Positions 1 through 8,427 of a DNA stretch of 64,000 nucleotides are shown here, piece by piece. The DNA is from Pedobacter nyackensis (lineage in GTDB: Bacteria > Bacteroidota > Bacteroidia > Sphingobacteriales > Sphingobacteriaceae): positions 221,400 to 285,399 of the forward strand of contig NZ_FWYB01000001.1 in NCBI RefSeq assembly GCF_900176505.1, written 5' to 3'. The position numbers were made by a program, and so were the translations under genes. Each line of letters starts with the position of its first letter. Position 1 is the stretch's first letter. The notes below the pieces were generated by a model, which was not told the DNA's origin, made no database searches, and saw only the letters and a list, made by a program, of their open reading frames with translations.

Positions 1-72
1 CAAACGGATTGATCTCTTGGCTTATTTTCGGATAAGGCAAATTAAATAGCCTTTAACCAATCGCTTCATTTT

Positions 73-336
73 CTAATGCTTCTTCTCTCTTACCTCCCAG
101 TAATCAATGCATTTAGTGATAGTAGATGTAGAATTGAGCATAACTTCATTTTGTAGATTAGTTATGGGATTCCAGTTATTACTGAGCTTTGTTACCAATT
201 CTTTAACCGATGATTTAGCTTCTTCTTTTATTTGCCGGATATTCCCGCCATTTTTACCCACATACTTTTTAATTCTCTCTGATTTGTTAGCTTTGAGGTT
301 TAAATAATAGAAATAAATAAAAGGCTTGTCGCCAAT
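73..336 (-). CDS. possible small membrane-anchored protein (doubtful)
   Basis: This minus-strand frame is open from a stop near 370 to a stop at 73 and has no ATG. A TTG at 336 gives 87 residues and a GTG at 261 gives 62. From the TTG start the N-terminus is hydrophobic (LLFIYFYYLNL), followed by a Lys/Glu-rich helical stretch and a Trp-containing tail, which is plausible for a small anchored protein. No family is recognised and no ribosome-binding or promoter signal is clear. Nothing else is seen in positions 1-387, so this is a low-confidence call and may be chance. Confidence 0.25.
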   Translation of the reverse strand: MGDKPFIYFYYLNLKANKSERIKKYVGKNGGNIRQIKEEAKSSVKELVTKLSNNWNPITNLQNEVMLNSTSTITKCIDYWEVREKKH

Positions 337-387
337 TCGAAGAATGGACTAAAAACTGCCTTTAATGCACTATAAATAAGTTAACAA

Positions 388-792
388 ATGAATCATTGGC
401 TAGTAAAATCCGAACCCTTTAAATACAGCTGGGAAAAATTCAATCAGGACGGTAGAACGTTTTGGGATGGCGTGCGTAATTATCAGGCACGTAATAATCT
501 CAAAGCAATGAAAGAAGGTGACCTTGTCTTGTTTTATCACAGCAATGAAGGTAAAAACGTGGTAGGTATAGCCAAAGTAGTAAAGGAGTTTTACCAGGAT
601 CCAACAACTGATGATGCCAATTGGGTAGTAGTTGATCTGTCGCCTGTAGAAGGACTTAAAAATCCGGTAAGCCTGGAGCAGATCAAAGCTGAAGAAAGCC
701 TGAAAGATATTTCATTGGTTAGACAAGGCCGGTTATCTGTAATGCCATTAAGGGCTGAAGAATTTGATAAGATCCTGGAAATGGGAAGCTAG
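388..792 (+). CDS. EVE domain-containing protein
   Basis: A 134-residue protein made of one EVE domain, a PUA-like fold related to eukaryotic THYN1. The diagnostic opening HWLVKSEP is at residues 3-10, followed by WDGVRNYQARN at about 26-36 and GDLVLFYHS at about 44-52, all typical of the family. EVE and related PUA/YTH-like domains bind modified bases in nucleic acid, and stand-alone copies probably act as readers of modified DNA or RNA; this role is family knowledge, not visible here. Length is normal for the family. The ATG at 388 begins directly at the conserved N-terminus. It stands alone, with a 258-bp gap before the next gene. Confidence 0.9.
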   Translation: MNHWLVKSEPFKYSWEKFNQDGRTFWDGVRNYQARNNLKAMKEGDLVLFYHSNEGKNVVGIAKVVKEFYQDPTTDDANWVVVDLSPVEGLKNPVSLEQIKAEESLKDISLVRQGRLSVMPLRAEEFDKILEMGS

Positions 793-831
793 TTCCACGA
801 AAGGTATTGGTTCCGGTATACCTTCGGTGTA

Positions 832-972
832 CCTCTTGTATACCTGGCCTATTCAAACGGAGATACTTTGTGCGTCAATCAACTTTAGGATAATGTTGCC
901 TTAATCAGAACCGAAGCAACAGCGTCGCAAGAACGAGTGATGACCGAAGTAGGAGGCCAGGTATATAAGAGG
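832..972. repeat. 19-bp inverted repeat in the intergenic gap
   Basis: The arms at 832-850 (CCTCTTGTATACCTGGCCT) and 954-972 are complementary at 18 of 19 positions and enclose about 103 bp without a convincing reading frame. The gap 793-1050 also has several partial copies of a GTATACC-like word around 815-850 and 980-992. It could be a small mobile or REP-like element or a structured RNA. No flanking target duplication was identified. Confidence 0.5.
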
Positions 973-1050
973 GAGATCTAACGTATACAGGTACTACAAG
1001 AATCCGAACATTGTCAATCTGACTTTAAGTAAAAATATCAATGCTCTCGT

Positions 1051-1836
1051 ATGTTAAAAATTGCGCTCATTTGTGGGGATTCTCCCCATGTCTTAGAATT
1101 ACAGAAGTCTTATGCCTTGTTGCTGGTGAGCAAAGGGAAGGGAAAGTTGAGGTTAAATGATCATCAGGTAAGCTTAATACCGGGCAGGGTATTTTTATTA
1201 AAGGAAAATTTATCCGTAAAGTTGGAAGGAACGATACTGGATGGTCACCTGGTTCAGTTTCAGGAAGCAATGATGAGTACATTCCTGCGCCAGTCTGTAA
1301 TACACAAGGGAAAGGGACTCTATAATCCTGATAGAGCATTGCCTTACATAGATGTGAACAGAAATTCCTTGTCGTTTTTGATAGAACTGATTGCTCAGAT
1401 TGGTGATGGAATGGATTCAGGAACCTTTGCACTTGCACTCAGGCATTACTTGTTTGTTTTATTAAGGCATGTAAACCGTGAAGCTGAATGCGAAATCAAA
1501 TTGGTTGCAGGACAGGAGCAGCGATTGACAATGCTATCAGTTTTGATGGATAACAGTTACAAAGAGAACAGGAAAACAAGTTTTTATGCGAAAAAGATGG
1601 GGATTAAGGCGCGGCAACTGAATGAATTTACCCATAAACATTTCGGCAAGCGTTTTTTTAAAATTTTGATGGAACGGATACTCGCTGAAGCGGATGCGTT
1701 ATTGATTGAGAATAACCTGCCGATCAAAGCGATCGCTTACGATTTGGGCTTTAGCCATCAAAATGATTTCAGTGTTTACTACCATAGGCACAGAGGCTGC
1801 ACACCCAGTGCATTTCGGAACAGCCATTGTAAATAA
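1051..1836 (+). CDS. AraC-family transcriptional regulator
   Basis: A 261-residue DNA-binding regulator. The C-terminal part (about 150-258) is an AraC/XylS domain with two helix-turn-helix units: RKTSFYAKKMGIKARQLNEF fits the first, and IKAIAYDLGFSHQNDFSVYY with RGCTPSAFR fits the second, including the conserved GF...F.R.F-type recognition region. The N-terminal 140 residues look like a cupin-type effector domain but no ligand is predictable. The ATG at 1051 is preceded by AATGCTCTCG, a decamer also found directly before the start of the LytTR gene at 12799. A target cannot be assigned; it may act on the locus downstream. Confidence 0.85.
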   Translation: MLKIALICGDSPHVLELQKSYALLLVSKGKGKLRLNDHQVSLIPGRVFLLKENLSVKLEGTILDGHLVQFQEAMMSTFLRQSVIHKGKGLYNPDRALPYIDVNRNSLSFLIELIAQIGDGMDSGTFALALRHYLFVLLRHVNREAECEIKLVAGQEQRLTMLSVLMDNSYKENRKTSFYAKKMGIKARQLNEFTHKHFGKRFFKILMERILAEADALLIENNLPIKAIAYDLGFSHQNDFSVYYHRHRGCTPSAFRNSHCK

Positions 1837-1930
1837 GTAATACTATTTTGCAAAATTTTAATAAGGTAATTTGGTCTTTGTTGCGAGTTTTATGTTTTTG
1901 TAACCAAATATAAATCAAACAATCCCTATT

Positions 1931-2536
1931 ATGTCTAAACGTAAACTCACCAGTTATCTGGGGTCGATGTACCCAGTTAGTAAAGAATTTAAAAGTCATT
2001 TGGAAGACGACAGTACACTCCGTAGACAGTTTTTAAAGAAAAATGCTTCATTGCTGATTCCAAGGATGAAGGTAGATGAATCGCACTATTTGTTTAAAGG
2101 ATCCTGTAAAGCCTTTTTCTTAAACGAAGACAACGAGGAACAGATCTTTATGGTTTTTACAGAGAACAGTATCATCCTGCTGCCTGAAGAATTTTTCGCC
2201 GGAGAAAAAAACAATACCACTCATATCGTAATGCTGGAAGACAGCGAGCTGTATACCATTACGAAAACTCAGGTTGATCACATTTTTGAACAATTCCCTG
2301 AAGCTACTCCGCTAACTAATGCCATTCGCAGCAATATCAAAGCATTTAGGGAGACCCATCTGCAGATTTTAATGAGGAAGGAAGGTTTAAGGTACGGGAT
2401 GTTCTGTGATAAATTCTCTGAATTTCAATACAAATTGTCCGACCAGGATATTTGCGCTTTTTTAGCCATTAGCAGAAGTACACTCGCTGTAGGGAAGAAT
2501 AGTAGCAGGATAAGGGACAGGAGTCGCAGGAACTGA
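1931..2536 (+). CDS. Crp/Fnr-like transcriptional regulator
   Basis: A 201-residue protein with the layout of Bacteroidota Crp-like regulators: a beta-roll cyclic-nucleotide-binding-like domain (about 25-135; YLFKGSCKAFFLNEDNEEQI and the following IILLPEEFF region) and a helical linker. It ends in a short helix-turn-helix (about 168-190; LSDQDICAFLAISRSTLA). The residues that normally bind the cAMP phosphate are not evident, so the ligand may differ or be absent. It lies immediately before the DUF6266/lysis cluster with a 200-bp gap, making it a candidate local regulator (inference). The tail after the HTH is short and Arg-rich, so truncation cannot be excluded. Confidence 0.75.
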   Translation: MSKRKLTSYLGSMYPVSKEFKSHLEDDSTLRRQFLKKNASLLIPRMKVDESHYLFKGSCKAFFLNEDNEEQIFMVFTENSIILLPEEFFAGEKNNTTHIVMLEDSELYTITKTQVDHIFEQFPEATPLTNAIRSNIKAFRETHLQILMRKEGLRYGMFCDKFSEFQYKLSDQDICAFLAISRSTLAVGKNSSRIRDRSRRN

Positions 2537-2741
2537 GTTGTACTTATTTAGACGATTTAATGTCTTAAAATAGATGTTTTTATGTCTTTAATCAATGCAT
2601 TTTGAGCTTGTTGCATGCTGTAGTTTTGACATTACCATTTGGTGCCAGAGTAGCCGGGCATTTTCAAGGAAGACGCTTTAAGCGAAACCGGTGTGCAGGT
2701 GGTATAACTAACAGAATGTTTAACAAATAAAATGTTTGATT

Positions 2742-3386
2742 ATGGGAATTCAACATTGGGGAGCCTTCGGAGGCTTCCAAAATAAGACCGGCGCACTGGT
2801 TGGTCATTACACTAACGGACAGAATGTGATTACTGCAATCCCTCACCCTTCGCAAACACCCGCTACTACAGCGCAAATTAATCAACGCGCTAAATTTAAA
2901 ACGGTGGTTAGTTTTTTAAGCCGTTTAACCGGCTTGATCAGGATTGGGTTTCAGAATGCACATGGGGCAAAACAGAGTGCGTTTAATGCCGCTTTTGTGT
3001 ACAATTACCAGAACGCAGTAATAGGAGTGGGTCCAGATTTTACCCTCGACTACGCAAAATTCGTGTACAGTAAAGGCAATTTAAGCTCGCCTTACGCAGC
3101 GGAGTTTCTGACAGATGTGCCTGCGAAGATTAAGTTTAGCTGGCTGGATTATCTGGGTACAGGAATCGGTGCGCAAACTGACATGTTTACGGTAGTGGTT
3201 TACTGCCCCGTTTTGGATCAGTTTGTAACCTTAGCTAATGCCGTTCCACGGTCGGCGCTGACCTATACCTTACAGTTACCTCCTCCTTTTTCAGGAAAGG
3301 TGGTAAATGCCTGGGTAAGCATGGTAAGTGCTGATGGTAAATTGGCAAGTAACAGTATATCTCTCCCAGATATCACTGTGCTTTAA
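2742..3386 (+). CDS. DUF6266 family protein, copy 1
   Basis: A 214-residue protein of the Bacteroidota DUF6266 family; function unknown. The N-terminus MGIQHWGAFGGFQNKTGAL matches the start of the other two copies here (MGI.. then GxFGGx.xKxGxxxG). All three share the middle motif FNAAxxYN..A..G..PDxxxDYxK (about 85-115) and an SADGKLASNS-like C-terminus. There is no signal peptide or membrane segment. ATG 2742 was chosen over the TTG at 2736 because all copies start Met-Gly-Ile. It is followed by a terminator, so it forms its own transcript ahead of the holin-like gene. No catalytic residues are recognisable. Confidence 0.8.
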   Translation: MGIQHWGAFGGFQNKTGALVGHYTNGQNVITAIPHPSQTPATTAQINQRAKFKTVVSFLSRLTGLIRIGFQNAHGAKQSAFNAAFVYNYQNAVIGVGPDFTLDYAKFVYSKGNLSSPYAAEFLTDVPAKIKFSWLDYLGTGIGAQTDMFTVVVYCPVLDQFVTLANAVPRSALTYTLQLPPPFSGKVVNAWVSMVSADGKLASNSISLPDITVL

Positions 3387-3388
3387 TT

Positions 3389-3429
3389 AAATGGTGGCTC
3401 CGGTGCTTTGCATTGGGCCACCATTTTTT
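3389..3429 (+). terminator. Rho-independent terminator
   Basis: A 10-bp perfect stem (AAATGGTGGC / GCCACCATTT, arms 3389-3398 and 3417-3426) runs into a T tract ending at 3429, three bases after the stop of the first DUF6266 gene. It separates that gene from the holin/lysin genes. Confidence 0.8.
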
Positions 3430-3474
3430 GTAACTGGCCGCTAATTGCAAGTAAATAAGTACAAATTCAAAAAA

Positions 3475-3855
3475 ATGATGAAAGAAATAATGATTAACAG
3501 AGGGATGTTCCTGCTGAGGGCTTTTATGGAGGCTAAGAAGGAGCATCATTTAATGGGGATTTTGCGGGTGCTATGGGCGATGGTAACCTTATTGTTTAGC
3601 AGTCCGGAGATGAGTGCCGGAATTAACCAGAGCGTGCCCTTAATGGTGGTGCTGAGCCTGATCACTTATCTGATCCTGATGGAGGTAAGCCTGTGGCTGC
3701 TTAACAGGTTTTTGATGCGGATGGGCTGTCCGCCGATAGAGGAAATAGTTTTAAAATTTAAAGACCTAGGAGAATGGCAGCAATTAATTTTTTTATGGGC
3801 ATGTTATGCCTTGGTTTTGTTAGCTGGGGTAGTATGCCTGGCAGCAATTTTATAA
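3475..3855 (+). CDS. holin-like small membrane protein
   Basis: A protein of about 126 residues with three hydrophobic segments: about 27-44 (LMGILRVLWAMVTLLF), 57-78 (PLMVVLSLITYLILMEVSLW) and 103-125 (LIFLWACYALVLLAGVVCLA). They are separated by a basic N-terminus and a short charged loop. Size, topology and direct linkage to the peptidoglycan hydrolase downstream are those of phage-type holins, which permeabilise the inner membrane so that an endolysin can reach the wall. No holin family is recognised by sequence, so the role is inferred. The ATG at 3475 is preferred over a TTG at 3445. Its 3' end overlaps the open frame of the next gene. Confidence 0.6.
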   Translation: MMKEIMINRGMFLLRAFMEAKKEHHLMGILRVLWAMVTLLFSSPEMSAGINQSVPLMVVLSLITYLILMEVSLWLLNRFLMRMGCPPIEEIVLKFKDLGEWQQLIFLWACYALVLLAGVVCLAAIL

Positions 3856-4313
3856 ACACTAATAAATATACTTATGGAAAATCAAAAAATGGTACAGCAA
3901 TCGTCGACATCGCCCGTAAAGAAATCGGTGTTAGGGAGTCTGCTCACAATTCTGGTAAGAGAATCAGTGAATACCTTAATTACGTGGGCTTTAAACAAGC
4001 TGCGCCTTGGTGTGCCGGATTCGTCTCCTGGTGTCACAAGGAAATAGGATTAGCAGAACCCAGGTCGGCCTGGAGTCCTGCGCTTTTTCCGCTAAGCCGT
4101 ATGGCCAGGGATGGACTTCCGGGAATGGTTATTGGAATTTATTTTCCATCGTTGGGAAGAATAGGCCATGTGGGTTTGATCGAACGGGTACAAGGATCCT
4201 TAATTTTTTCTATTGAAGGTAATACCAACGTAGCCGGGAGCAGGGAGGGGGATGCAGTAATGCGTAAAATAAGGCATAAGCGAGCAATAGCGAAATATGC
4301 AGATTGGTTATAA
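3774..4313 (+). CDS. CHAP/TIGR02594-like peptidoglycan hydrolase (endolysin-like)
   Basis: Cysteine peptidase/amidase domain from about residue 42 to the end. The core APWCAGFVSWCH supplies the catalytic Cys80, and GRIGHVGLIE supplies His132, the NlpC/P60-CHAP dyad; the PWCA.FV.WC signature is that of TIGR02594 proteins, which are often phage-borne. The enzyme would cut peptidoglycan peptides or amide bonds. The start is uncertain: the frame is open from ATG 3774 (AGGAGA just upstream, overlapping the holin-like gene by 82 bp), and ATG 3834 is the next good start. A well-placed ATG at 3874, after the holin stop, is out of frame by one base because of an A6 run at 3884-3889. It probably works with the holin-like protein. 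Confidence 0.75.
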   Translation: MAAINFFMGMLCLGFVSWGSMPGSNFINTNKYTYGKSKNGTAIVDIARKEIGVRESAHNSGKRISEYLNYVGFKQAAPWCAGFVSWCHKEIGLAEPRSAWSPALFPLSRMARDGLPGMVIGIYFPSLGRIGHVGLIERVQGSLIFSIEGNTNVAGSREGDAVMRKIRHKRAIAKYADWL

Positions 4314-4371
4314 TCTCCGTTCTCCCTTACAAGAATCTTTTGCAGGGGAGAGCGGATTAAACAGAAATATT

Positions 4372-5001
4372 ATGGGAATTTTAAGAAAAGGAATATTTGG
4401 TGGTTTTGAAAAGAAAACTGGTGCGCTGATTGGGCGTCGGGTAAAAGGCAAAAGTATAATTTATGCCAGGCAGCGTAAAAATGCAAAGTTAAGAACAGTT
4501 GCACAGCTGGACCAGCAGTTGAGATTCGATCTGGCCAATTCGATTTTGAAGTGGTTTAGTGATTTGATTGCTGTAGGTTTTAAACGTATTGCTGGCAAAG
4601 GATCTGCATTTAATGCAGCGGTCAGGTACAATTTCAGTGCACTGGTAACGGGCATCTCCCCAGACTATGTCATTGACTATAGCAAGCTGGTATATAGTCG
4701 GGGAAGTCTGGAAGGTCCACATCGCCCCTCCATTAGCCGGCTTAGCGATGGATTGCAGGTAAGCTGGCTGCCTGATGTGCAAACGCGCTTCAATCAGTAT
4801 AGTGACAAAGCAACCTTTGTGATTTATTGCCCGGACCGGGAGATGTTCATGAAATTTCCTGAACATGTAATACGATCTGCAATGGGCTGTTTTTTACCAT
4901 TGCCAGTGGGGTTAACGGATGTTTCATTGTATGCCTGGATGAGTTTCATTAATGCCGATGGGAAGCTCGTGAGTGACAGTGTTTATTTAGGTGTAATTTA
5001 A
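4372..5001 (+). CDS. DUF6266 family protein, copy 2
   Basis: A 209-residue DUF6266 protein starting MGILRKGIFGGFEKKTGALI, closely parallel to the copy at 2742 (GxFGGFxxKTGALxG) and sharing AFNAAVRYNFSALVTGISPDY and the NADGKLVSDS tail. ATG 4372 was chosen because the paralogues start at the same Met-Gly-Ile. It follows the lysin gene by 58 bp and precedes copy 3 by 8 bp, so the three genes are likely co-transcribed. There is no signal peptide. Three diverged copies within 3 kb around a lysis pair suggest a role tied to that locus, for example as a particle component or effector, but this is speculation. Confidence 0.8.
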   Translation: MGILRKGIFGGFEKKTGALIGRRVKGKSIIYARQRKNAKLRTVAQLDQQLRFDLANSILKWFSDLIAVGFKRIAGKGSAFNAAVRYNFSALVTGISPDYVIDYSKLVYSRGSLEGPHRPSISRLSDGLQVSWLPDVQTRFNQYSDKATFVIYCPDREMFMKFPEHVIRSAMGCFLPLPVGLTDVSLYAWMSFINADGKLVSDSVYLGVI

Positions 5002-5009
5002 ATAAAGCT

Positions 5010-5651
5010 ATGGGAATTATCAGAAATGGATTTGGTGGAAATATAAGTGGTAAAGTGGGTAACATCGTATTTTATACATTAAATGGTAAGCAGGTGGCGC
5101 GTACCATTGGTAAGATCACCGCAAATCCTACGGTGCCGCAATTACAATGCAGGCAGGGGATGGCAGTAATTAATATTTTCATAAAGCATGTGGCTGCATT
5201 TATCAATGTCGGCTTTCAACTCCTGGCTAAAGGAACGACCAGGACTCCGAACAACATGGCGGTTGCCTACAACAAGAGAAATGCCCTGCAGGGAACTTAT
5301 CCTAACGTTGTGATCGCTTATGATAAGGTATTGGTTACACAAGGTAGTATGTGGGGTGCTATAGAGCCCTCGGTTGAAATGACGCTCCAGGGATTAGATT
5401 TTAGCTGGAGTTGTCCTGCTAGTGTAACCTGGCCGCGGGTTAATGATCAAGTGATGGTTTTAGTTTATTTTCCGGTTATAAAAAAGGTAGTTTATATTTT
5501 GTCTGGCGATTGGAGGTCCAATTGCGCAACCAGCCTGGCGCTACAAAGTAATCTGCTTAATGAATATATGGAAGTTTATATATCCTTTATCGCTGAGAAT
5601 AGAAAAAATATAGCAAACAGTACTTACTTAGGAAGTTTTAATAAACCCTAG
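5010..5651 (+). CDS. DUF6266 family protein, copy 3
   Basis: A 213-residue DUF6266 protein (MGIIRNGFGGNISGKVGNIV) and the most diverged of the three. It keeps the Gly-rich N-terminal pattern, the central PNNMAVAYN..NALQGTYPNV region and the C-terminal ENRKNIANSTYLG, which aligns with ADGKLxSxSxxLG of the others. Function unknown. It starts 8 bp after copy 2 and ends at a strong terminator, closing the lysis/DUF6266 transcript. Confidence 0.8.
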   Translation: MGIIRNGFGGNISGKVGNIVFYTLNGKQVARTIGKITANPTVPQLQCRQGMAVINIFIKHVAAFINVGFQLLAKGTTRTPNNMAVAYNKRNALQGTYPNVVIAYDKVLVTQGSMWGAIEPSVEMTLQGLDFSWSCPASVTWPRVNDQVMVLVYFPVIKKVVYILSGDWRSNCATSLALQSNLLNEYMEVYISFIAENRKNIANSTYLGSFNKP

Positions 5652-5652
5652 A

Positions 5653-5684
5653 CTGGAAAAGGGTGGATGCCCTTTTCAGTTTTT
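5653..5684 (+). terminator. Rho-independent terminator
   Basis: The stem CTGGAAAAGGG / CCCTTTTCAG has a single bulged G and is followed by T5. It sits one base after the stop of DUF6266 copy 3 and at the convergent end of the minus-strand operon. Confidence 0.8.
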
Positions 5685-6951
5685 ACGTAGACATAGCCGC
5701 GACTAATGCTTTAGCAACCTGCGGTTTTTTTATATCGGAATGGTCTTTAATGTATTTATCTGCTTTTAGATTGTAAACTCCACCGGCTGTAAACGAATAG
5801 TTGCCATCCATGTCTAGCAGAAGGCCATTGTTCGCTTCCGGTGTTTTTTGAGCACCATTGCTTCCTAAGCCGCCATAAAAATCATCTTTATCACCTACAG
5901 CGCTGGCAACCTGGTTGGCCAGTCTCGAAGCTATAGCATAAGCTATGCCTACAGCTTTGTCATTTCTGGTATGTGTAATGATAATGGGCCCGGCTACATA
6001 TTTTTTTGCAATCGTATTCCTGAAAAGTCCGTCAAAGTTCTTCTCATATTTTTCAGCAAAACCATAATGAGAAAATGCAGCTTGCATTAAGGAAAGCGAT
6101 TGCACCTGGATTGGAGAAACTGCTGTACTGCCGGAAACGGCTGCGCTCATTAATCTTGCGCCAAAACTATGTCCTGCGAGGTGGATTTTTCCATTACATT
6201 TGAGCTTTATTCTTTTGAGGATTGGGTTTAAACCCTGAACACCAATTAATCCGGCGCGTTCCTTCATTTGATAATAGGTAGCCATATTTAAAAGGTTATT
6301 GATGCCATTGATCGTCCCATTGAAAATAGACGTAGCACCTCCCATACCTGGTTCGGGCAGGTCGCCTGTTTCCAGAAAATCAGGATCTTCAAGTATTCTG
6401 GTCATATTTTCAATGTCGTAATACTTCAAGGCTTCTTCATCCATGGCTCCATTTTCATTTAAGGAGATCGCATGGTAAAGATCTATAAATTGTGTGGCCA
6501 ATTCTATTGGCTCCGGAGATTTCTTGTCTATGCAGTCAATGATGTTTTTTAGCGCAACGCTAGCATTTGGCGTGTTGATGAATTGATCAAGTTCATGACA
6601 AAGCTCAATGGTGTTTGCTGCGTTTGATCTGTTATTTAACGCAGCAGCACTTCCGTCTTTCTGATGATTATGACTGAACTTTTTTGAAGGCCAAAAAATG
6701 CCAATTGAAATAAAAGATCTGTCTTTAATGGGATGGTCAACTATTTCGTCATGGACCAGTTGCAGCAGGGAATCATATAGTTCTCTGGCTTCGGTCATGT
6801 CATTGTTCCAACCGTGAGAAATGAACAGGATATCTGTGTAATTACCTGATTGAAGAGCCGATTCTATTGCTTCGAGTTCAGCGACCTCAGTTAGCCTGGC
6901 ATCTTTATCAAATTTAAGTTCAAAAAATGGAATTGAGTTTGTAGTTGTCAT
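5683..6951 (-). CDS. alpha/beta-hydrolase (lipase-like) protein
   Basis: A 422-residue cytoplasmic-type protein with no signal peptide. ILFISHGWNN (41-50) is the usual oxyanion-strand motif, and HLAGHSFGARL (257-267) is a GxSxG-like nucleophile elbow with Ser262; the later HTRNDKAVG region suits the acid-bearing loop. It probably hydrolyses an ester, substrate unknown; class 3 lipase, PGAP1-like and DUF900-like hydrolases have this pattern. It is the last gene of a five-gene operon, 11 bp after the subtilisin gene. The operon contains a second hydrolase-like protein. A role as cargo or effector of the neighbouring locus is possible but not shown. Confidence 0.7.
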   Translation of the reverse strand: MTTTNSIPFFELKFDKDARLTEVAELEAIESALQSGNYTDILFISHGWNNDMTEARELYDSLLQLVHDEIVDHPIKDRSFISIGIFWPSKKFSHNHQKDGSAAALNNRSNAANTIELCHELDQFINTPNASVALKNIIDCIDKKSPEPIELATQFIDLYHAISLNENGAMDEEALKYYDIENMTRILEDPDFLETGDLPEPGMGGATSIFNGTINGINNLLNMATYYQMKERAGLIGVQGLNPILKRIKLKCNGKIHLAGHSFGARLMSAAVSGSTAVSPIQVQSLSLMQAAFSHYGFAEKYEKNFDGLFRNTIAKKYVAGPIIITHTRNDKAVGIAYAIASRLANQVASAVGDKDDFYGGLGSNGAQKTPEANNGLLLDMDGNYSFTAGGVYNLKADKYIKDHSDIKKPQVAKALVAAMST

Positions 6952-6962
6952 CGCTAATATTG

Positions 6963-8411
6963 TTAAATTGATTGAATGGCTCTCATTAAATCCAACAGAC
7001 CATTTCCCTGAAAATATTTGTCTCTTTTAAGGTCCGTTGCAGTTGAAGTAAATATTTCTTTTATTTTTTCTGGTTGTCCGATGTATTCTCTTCTTATAGA
7101 TAAAAATGCGGCGATAGCTCCTGAAACATGTGGGGCTGCCATACTTGTTCCACTATCCTGTAGATAATAACAATGTGCATCATCAGTGAGCTCTTCCTTA
7201 ATCTGCTTTTTTTTATTTCCAACCGCACAAGAGATGATTTTCTCTCCCGGAGCAACGAGGTCAGGTTTTAATCTGCCATCACCAGTAGGACCTTTAGAGG
7301 AGAAAAAAGATACGCCATAGGTATGTGGCATATCGCGATGCGTAGAACCAACTGTTATGGCCAACTCTGCGTTTCCAGGATCATTGATACTCAGCGGCAT
7401 TCCTGTTGCCAGCCTTCCATTGGATTTTGTGGTTACATACCCGTATCCGGTATTGCCAGCAGCGGCAACAACTACTACACCGGATTTTACCAGTCGGTTA
7501 ACTTCTATACATAAAGGACTTTGTCCACACGCAAACCATTCCGGATCAAAGCTATAACCCAGACTTAAATTAACGCCATGAATTTTGATGTCCCTGCCAT
7601 AATTGTTTATTTCCTGGACATGTCCTATGGCCGCAATAAGTGAACTGGCATTCCCTTCCCCTAAATCGTCCAGTACTTTTAGACTAACGAGCTTACATTT
7701 AGGGGCCATCCCCGATATCTTATTTAGTTTAATTTTTGAAAATATCGGATTGTTATCTTCGTCTCTGCTCTTAGACATAGCGAAGATATTTGAGGTTTCC
7801 TTACTATCAGCAACGATTAATTCACCGGCAATGATCCCTGCAACGTGTGTACCGTGTCCAAATTCATCTTCGAATGGGCTTTCGCTACCCGTAAAATCCA
7901 TATGATAATCTGTACACTTATTATTGTGGGCGAGGAAATGGGGATGACTAAAATTTATACCTGAATCTACCACAGCCCAGGTAATTTCCTCACCAAGGGC
8001 AGAAAACGAAGACCTCGCAGCGTCGGCTTTTATGGTGCTCACAGATTTAGTGGTTTGCGGCTGAATTTTGAAGTCTGGCCAGATCTTAAAAATAGCTCTG
8101 TTTGCCTTATTGTCTAATTTTATCAATTTTTTAATCAGGTCAGCAGATATTTTAGTGAAAACGTATTGCTCAGTTAGCCTTGTCTTTTTTACGCCTTCCG
8201 ATTCTCCTGGCATTAGTTCTGCCAGCAGTGCCATGATTTTTGATCTGGCTTCAGCTCTTCCCCCTTTATAATTTAAATTTAAATCGATGATTACGGCTAT
8301 TTTCGCACCTGGGTTTTCTTCAATTTCTTTTAATAGCGGGATTGCGATAATGGTTTTGTCCAGTATATCTGGATTGAATTTATAGTCATCAGGTATTTCG
8401 TGGTTATCCAT
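6963..8411 (-). CDS. S8 family (subtilisin-like) serine peptidase
   Basis: A 482-residue protein with the complete subtilase triad: Asp149 in WAVVDSGINFSHPHF, His186 in DEFGHGTHVAGI and Ser423 in SGTSMAAPHVSG, with the oxyanion-hole Asn in AAAGNTGYG. The first 120 residues are an alpha/beta region that may act as an inhibitory prodomain. There is no signal peptide and no type IX sorting domain, so the enzyme is intracellular or leaves by lysis or another route. It is tightly flanked by two hydrolase-like genes (gaps 11 and 16 bp). Such context suits either a self-contained proteolytic conflict system or processing of the large proteins encoded nearby; both are inference. Confidence 0.9.
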   Translation of the reverse strand: MDNHEIPDDYKFNPDILDKTIIAIPLLKEIEENPGAKIAVIIDLNLNYKGGRAEARSKIMALLAELMPGESEGVKKTRLTEQYVFTKISADLIKKLIKLDNKANRAIFKIWPDFKIQPQTTKSVSTIKADAARSSFSALGEEITWAVVDSGINFSHPHFLAHNNKCTDYHMDFTGSESPFEDEFGHGTHVAGIIAGELIVADSKETSNIFAMSKSRDEDNNPIFSKIKLNKISGMAPKCKLVSLKVLDDLGEGNASSLIAAIGHVQEINNYGRDIKIHGVNLSLGYSFDPEWFACGQSPLCIEVNRLVKSGVVVVAAAGNTGYGYVTTKSNGRLATGMPLSINDPGNAELAITVGSTHRDMPHTYGVSFFSSKGPTGDGRLKPDLVAPGEKIISCAVGNKKKQIKEELTDDAHCYYLQDSGTSMAAPHVSGAIAAFLSIRREYIGQPEKIKEIFTSTATDLKRDKYFQGNGLLDLMRAIQSI

Positions 8412-8427
8412 TTATTTTGATCTTAAA

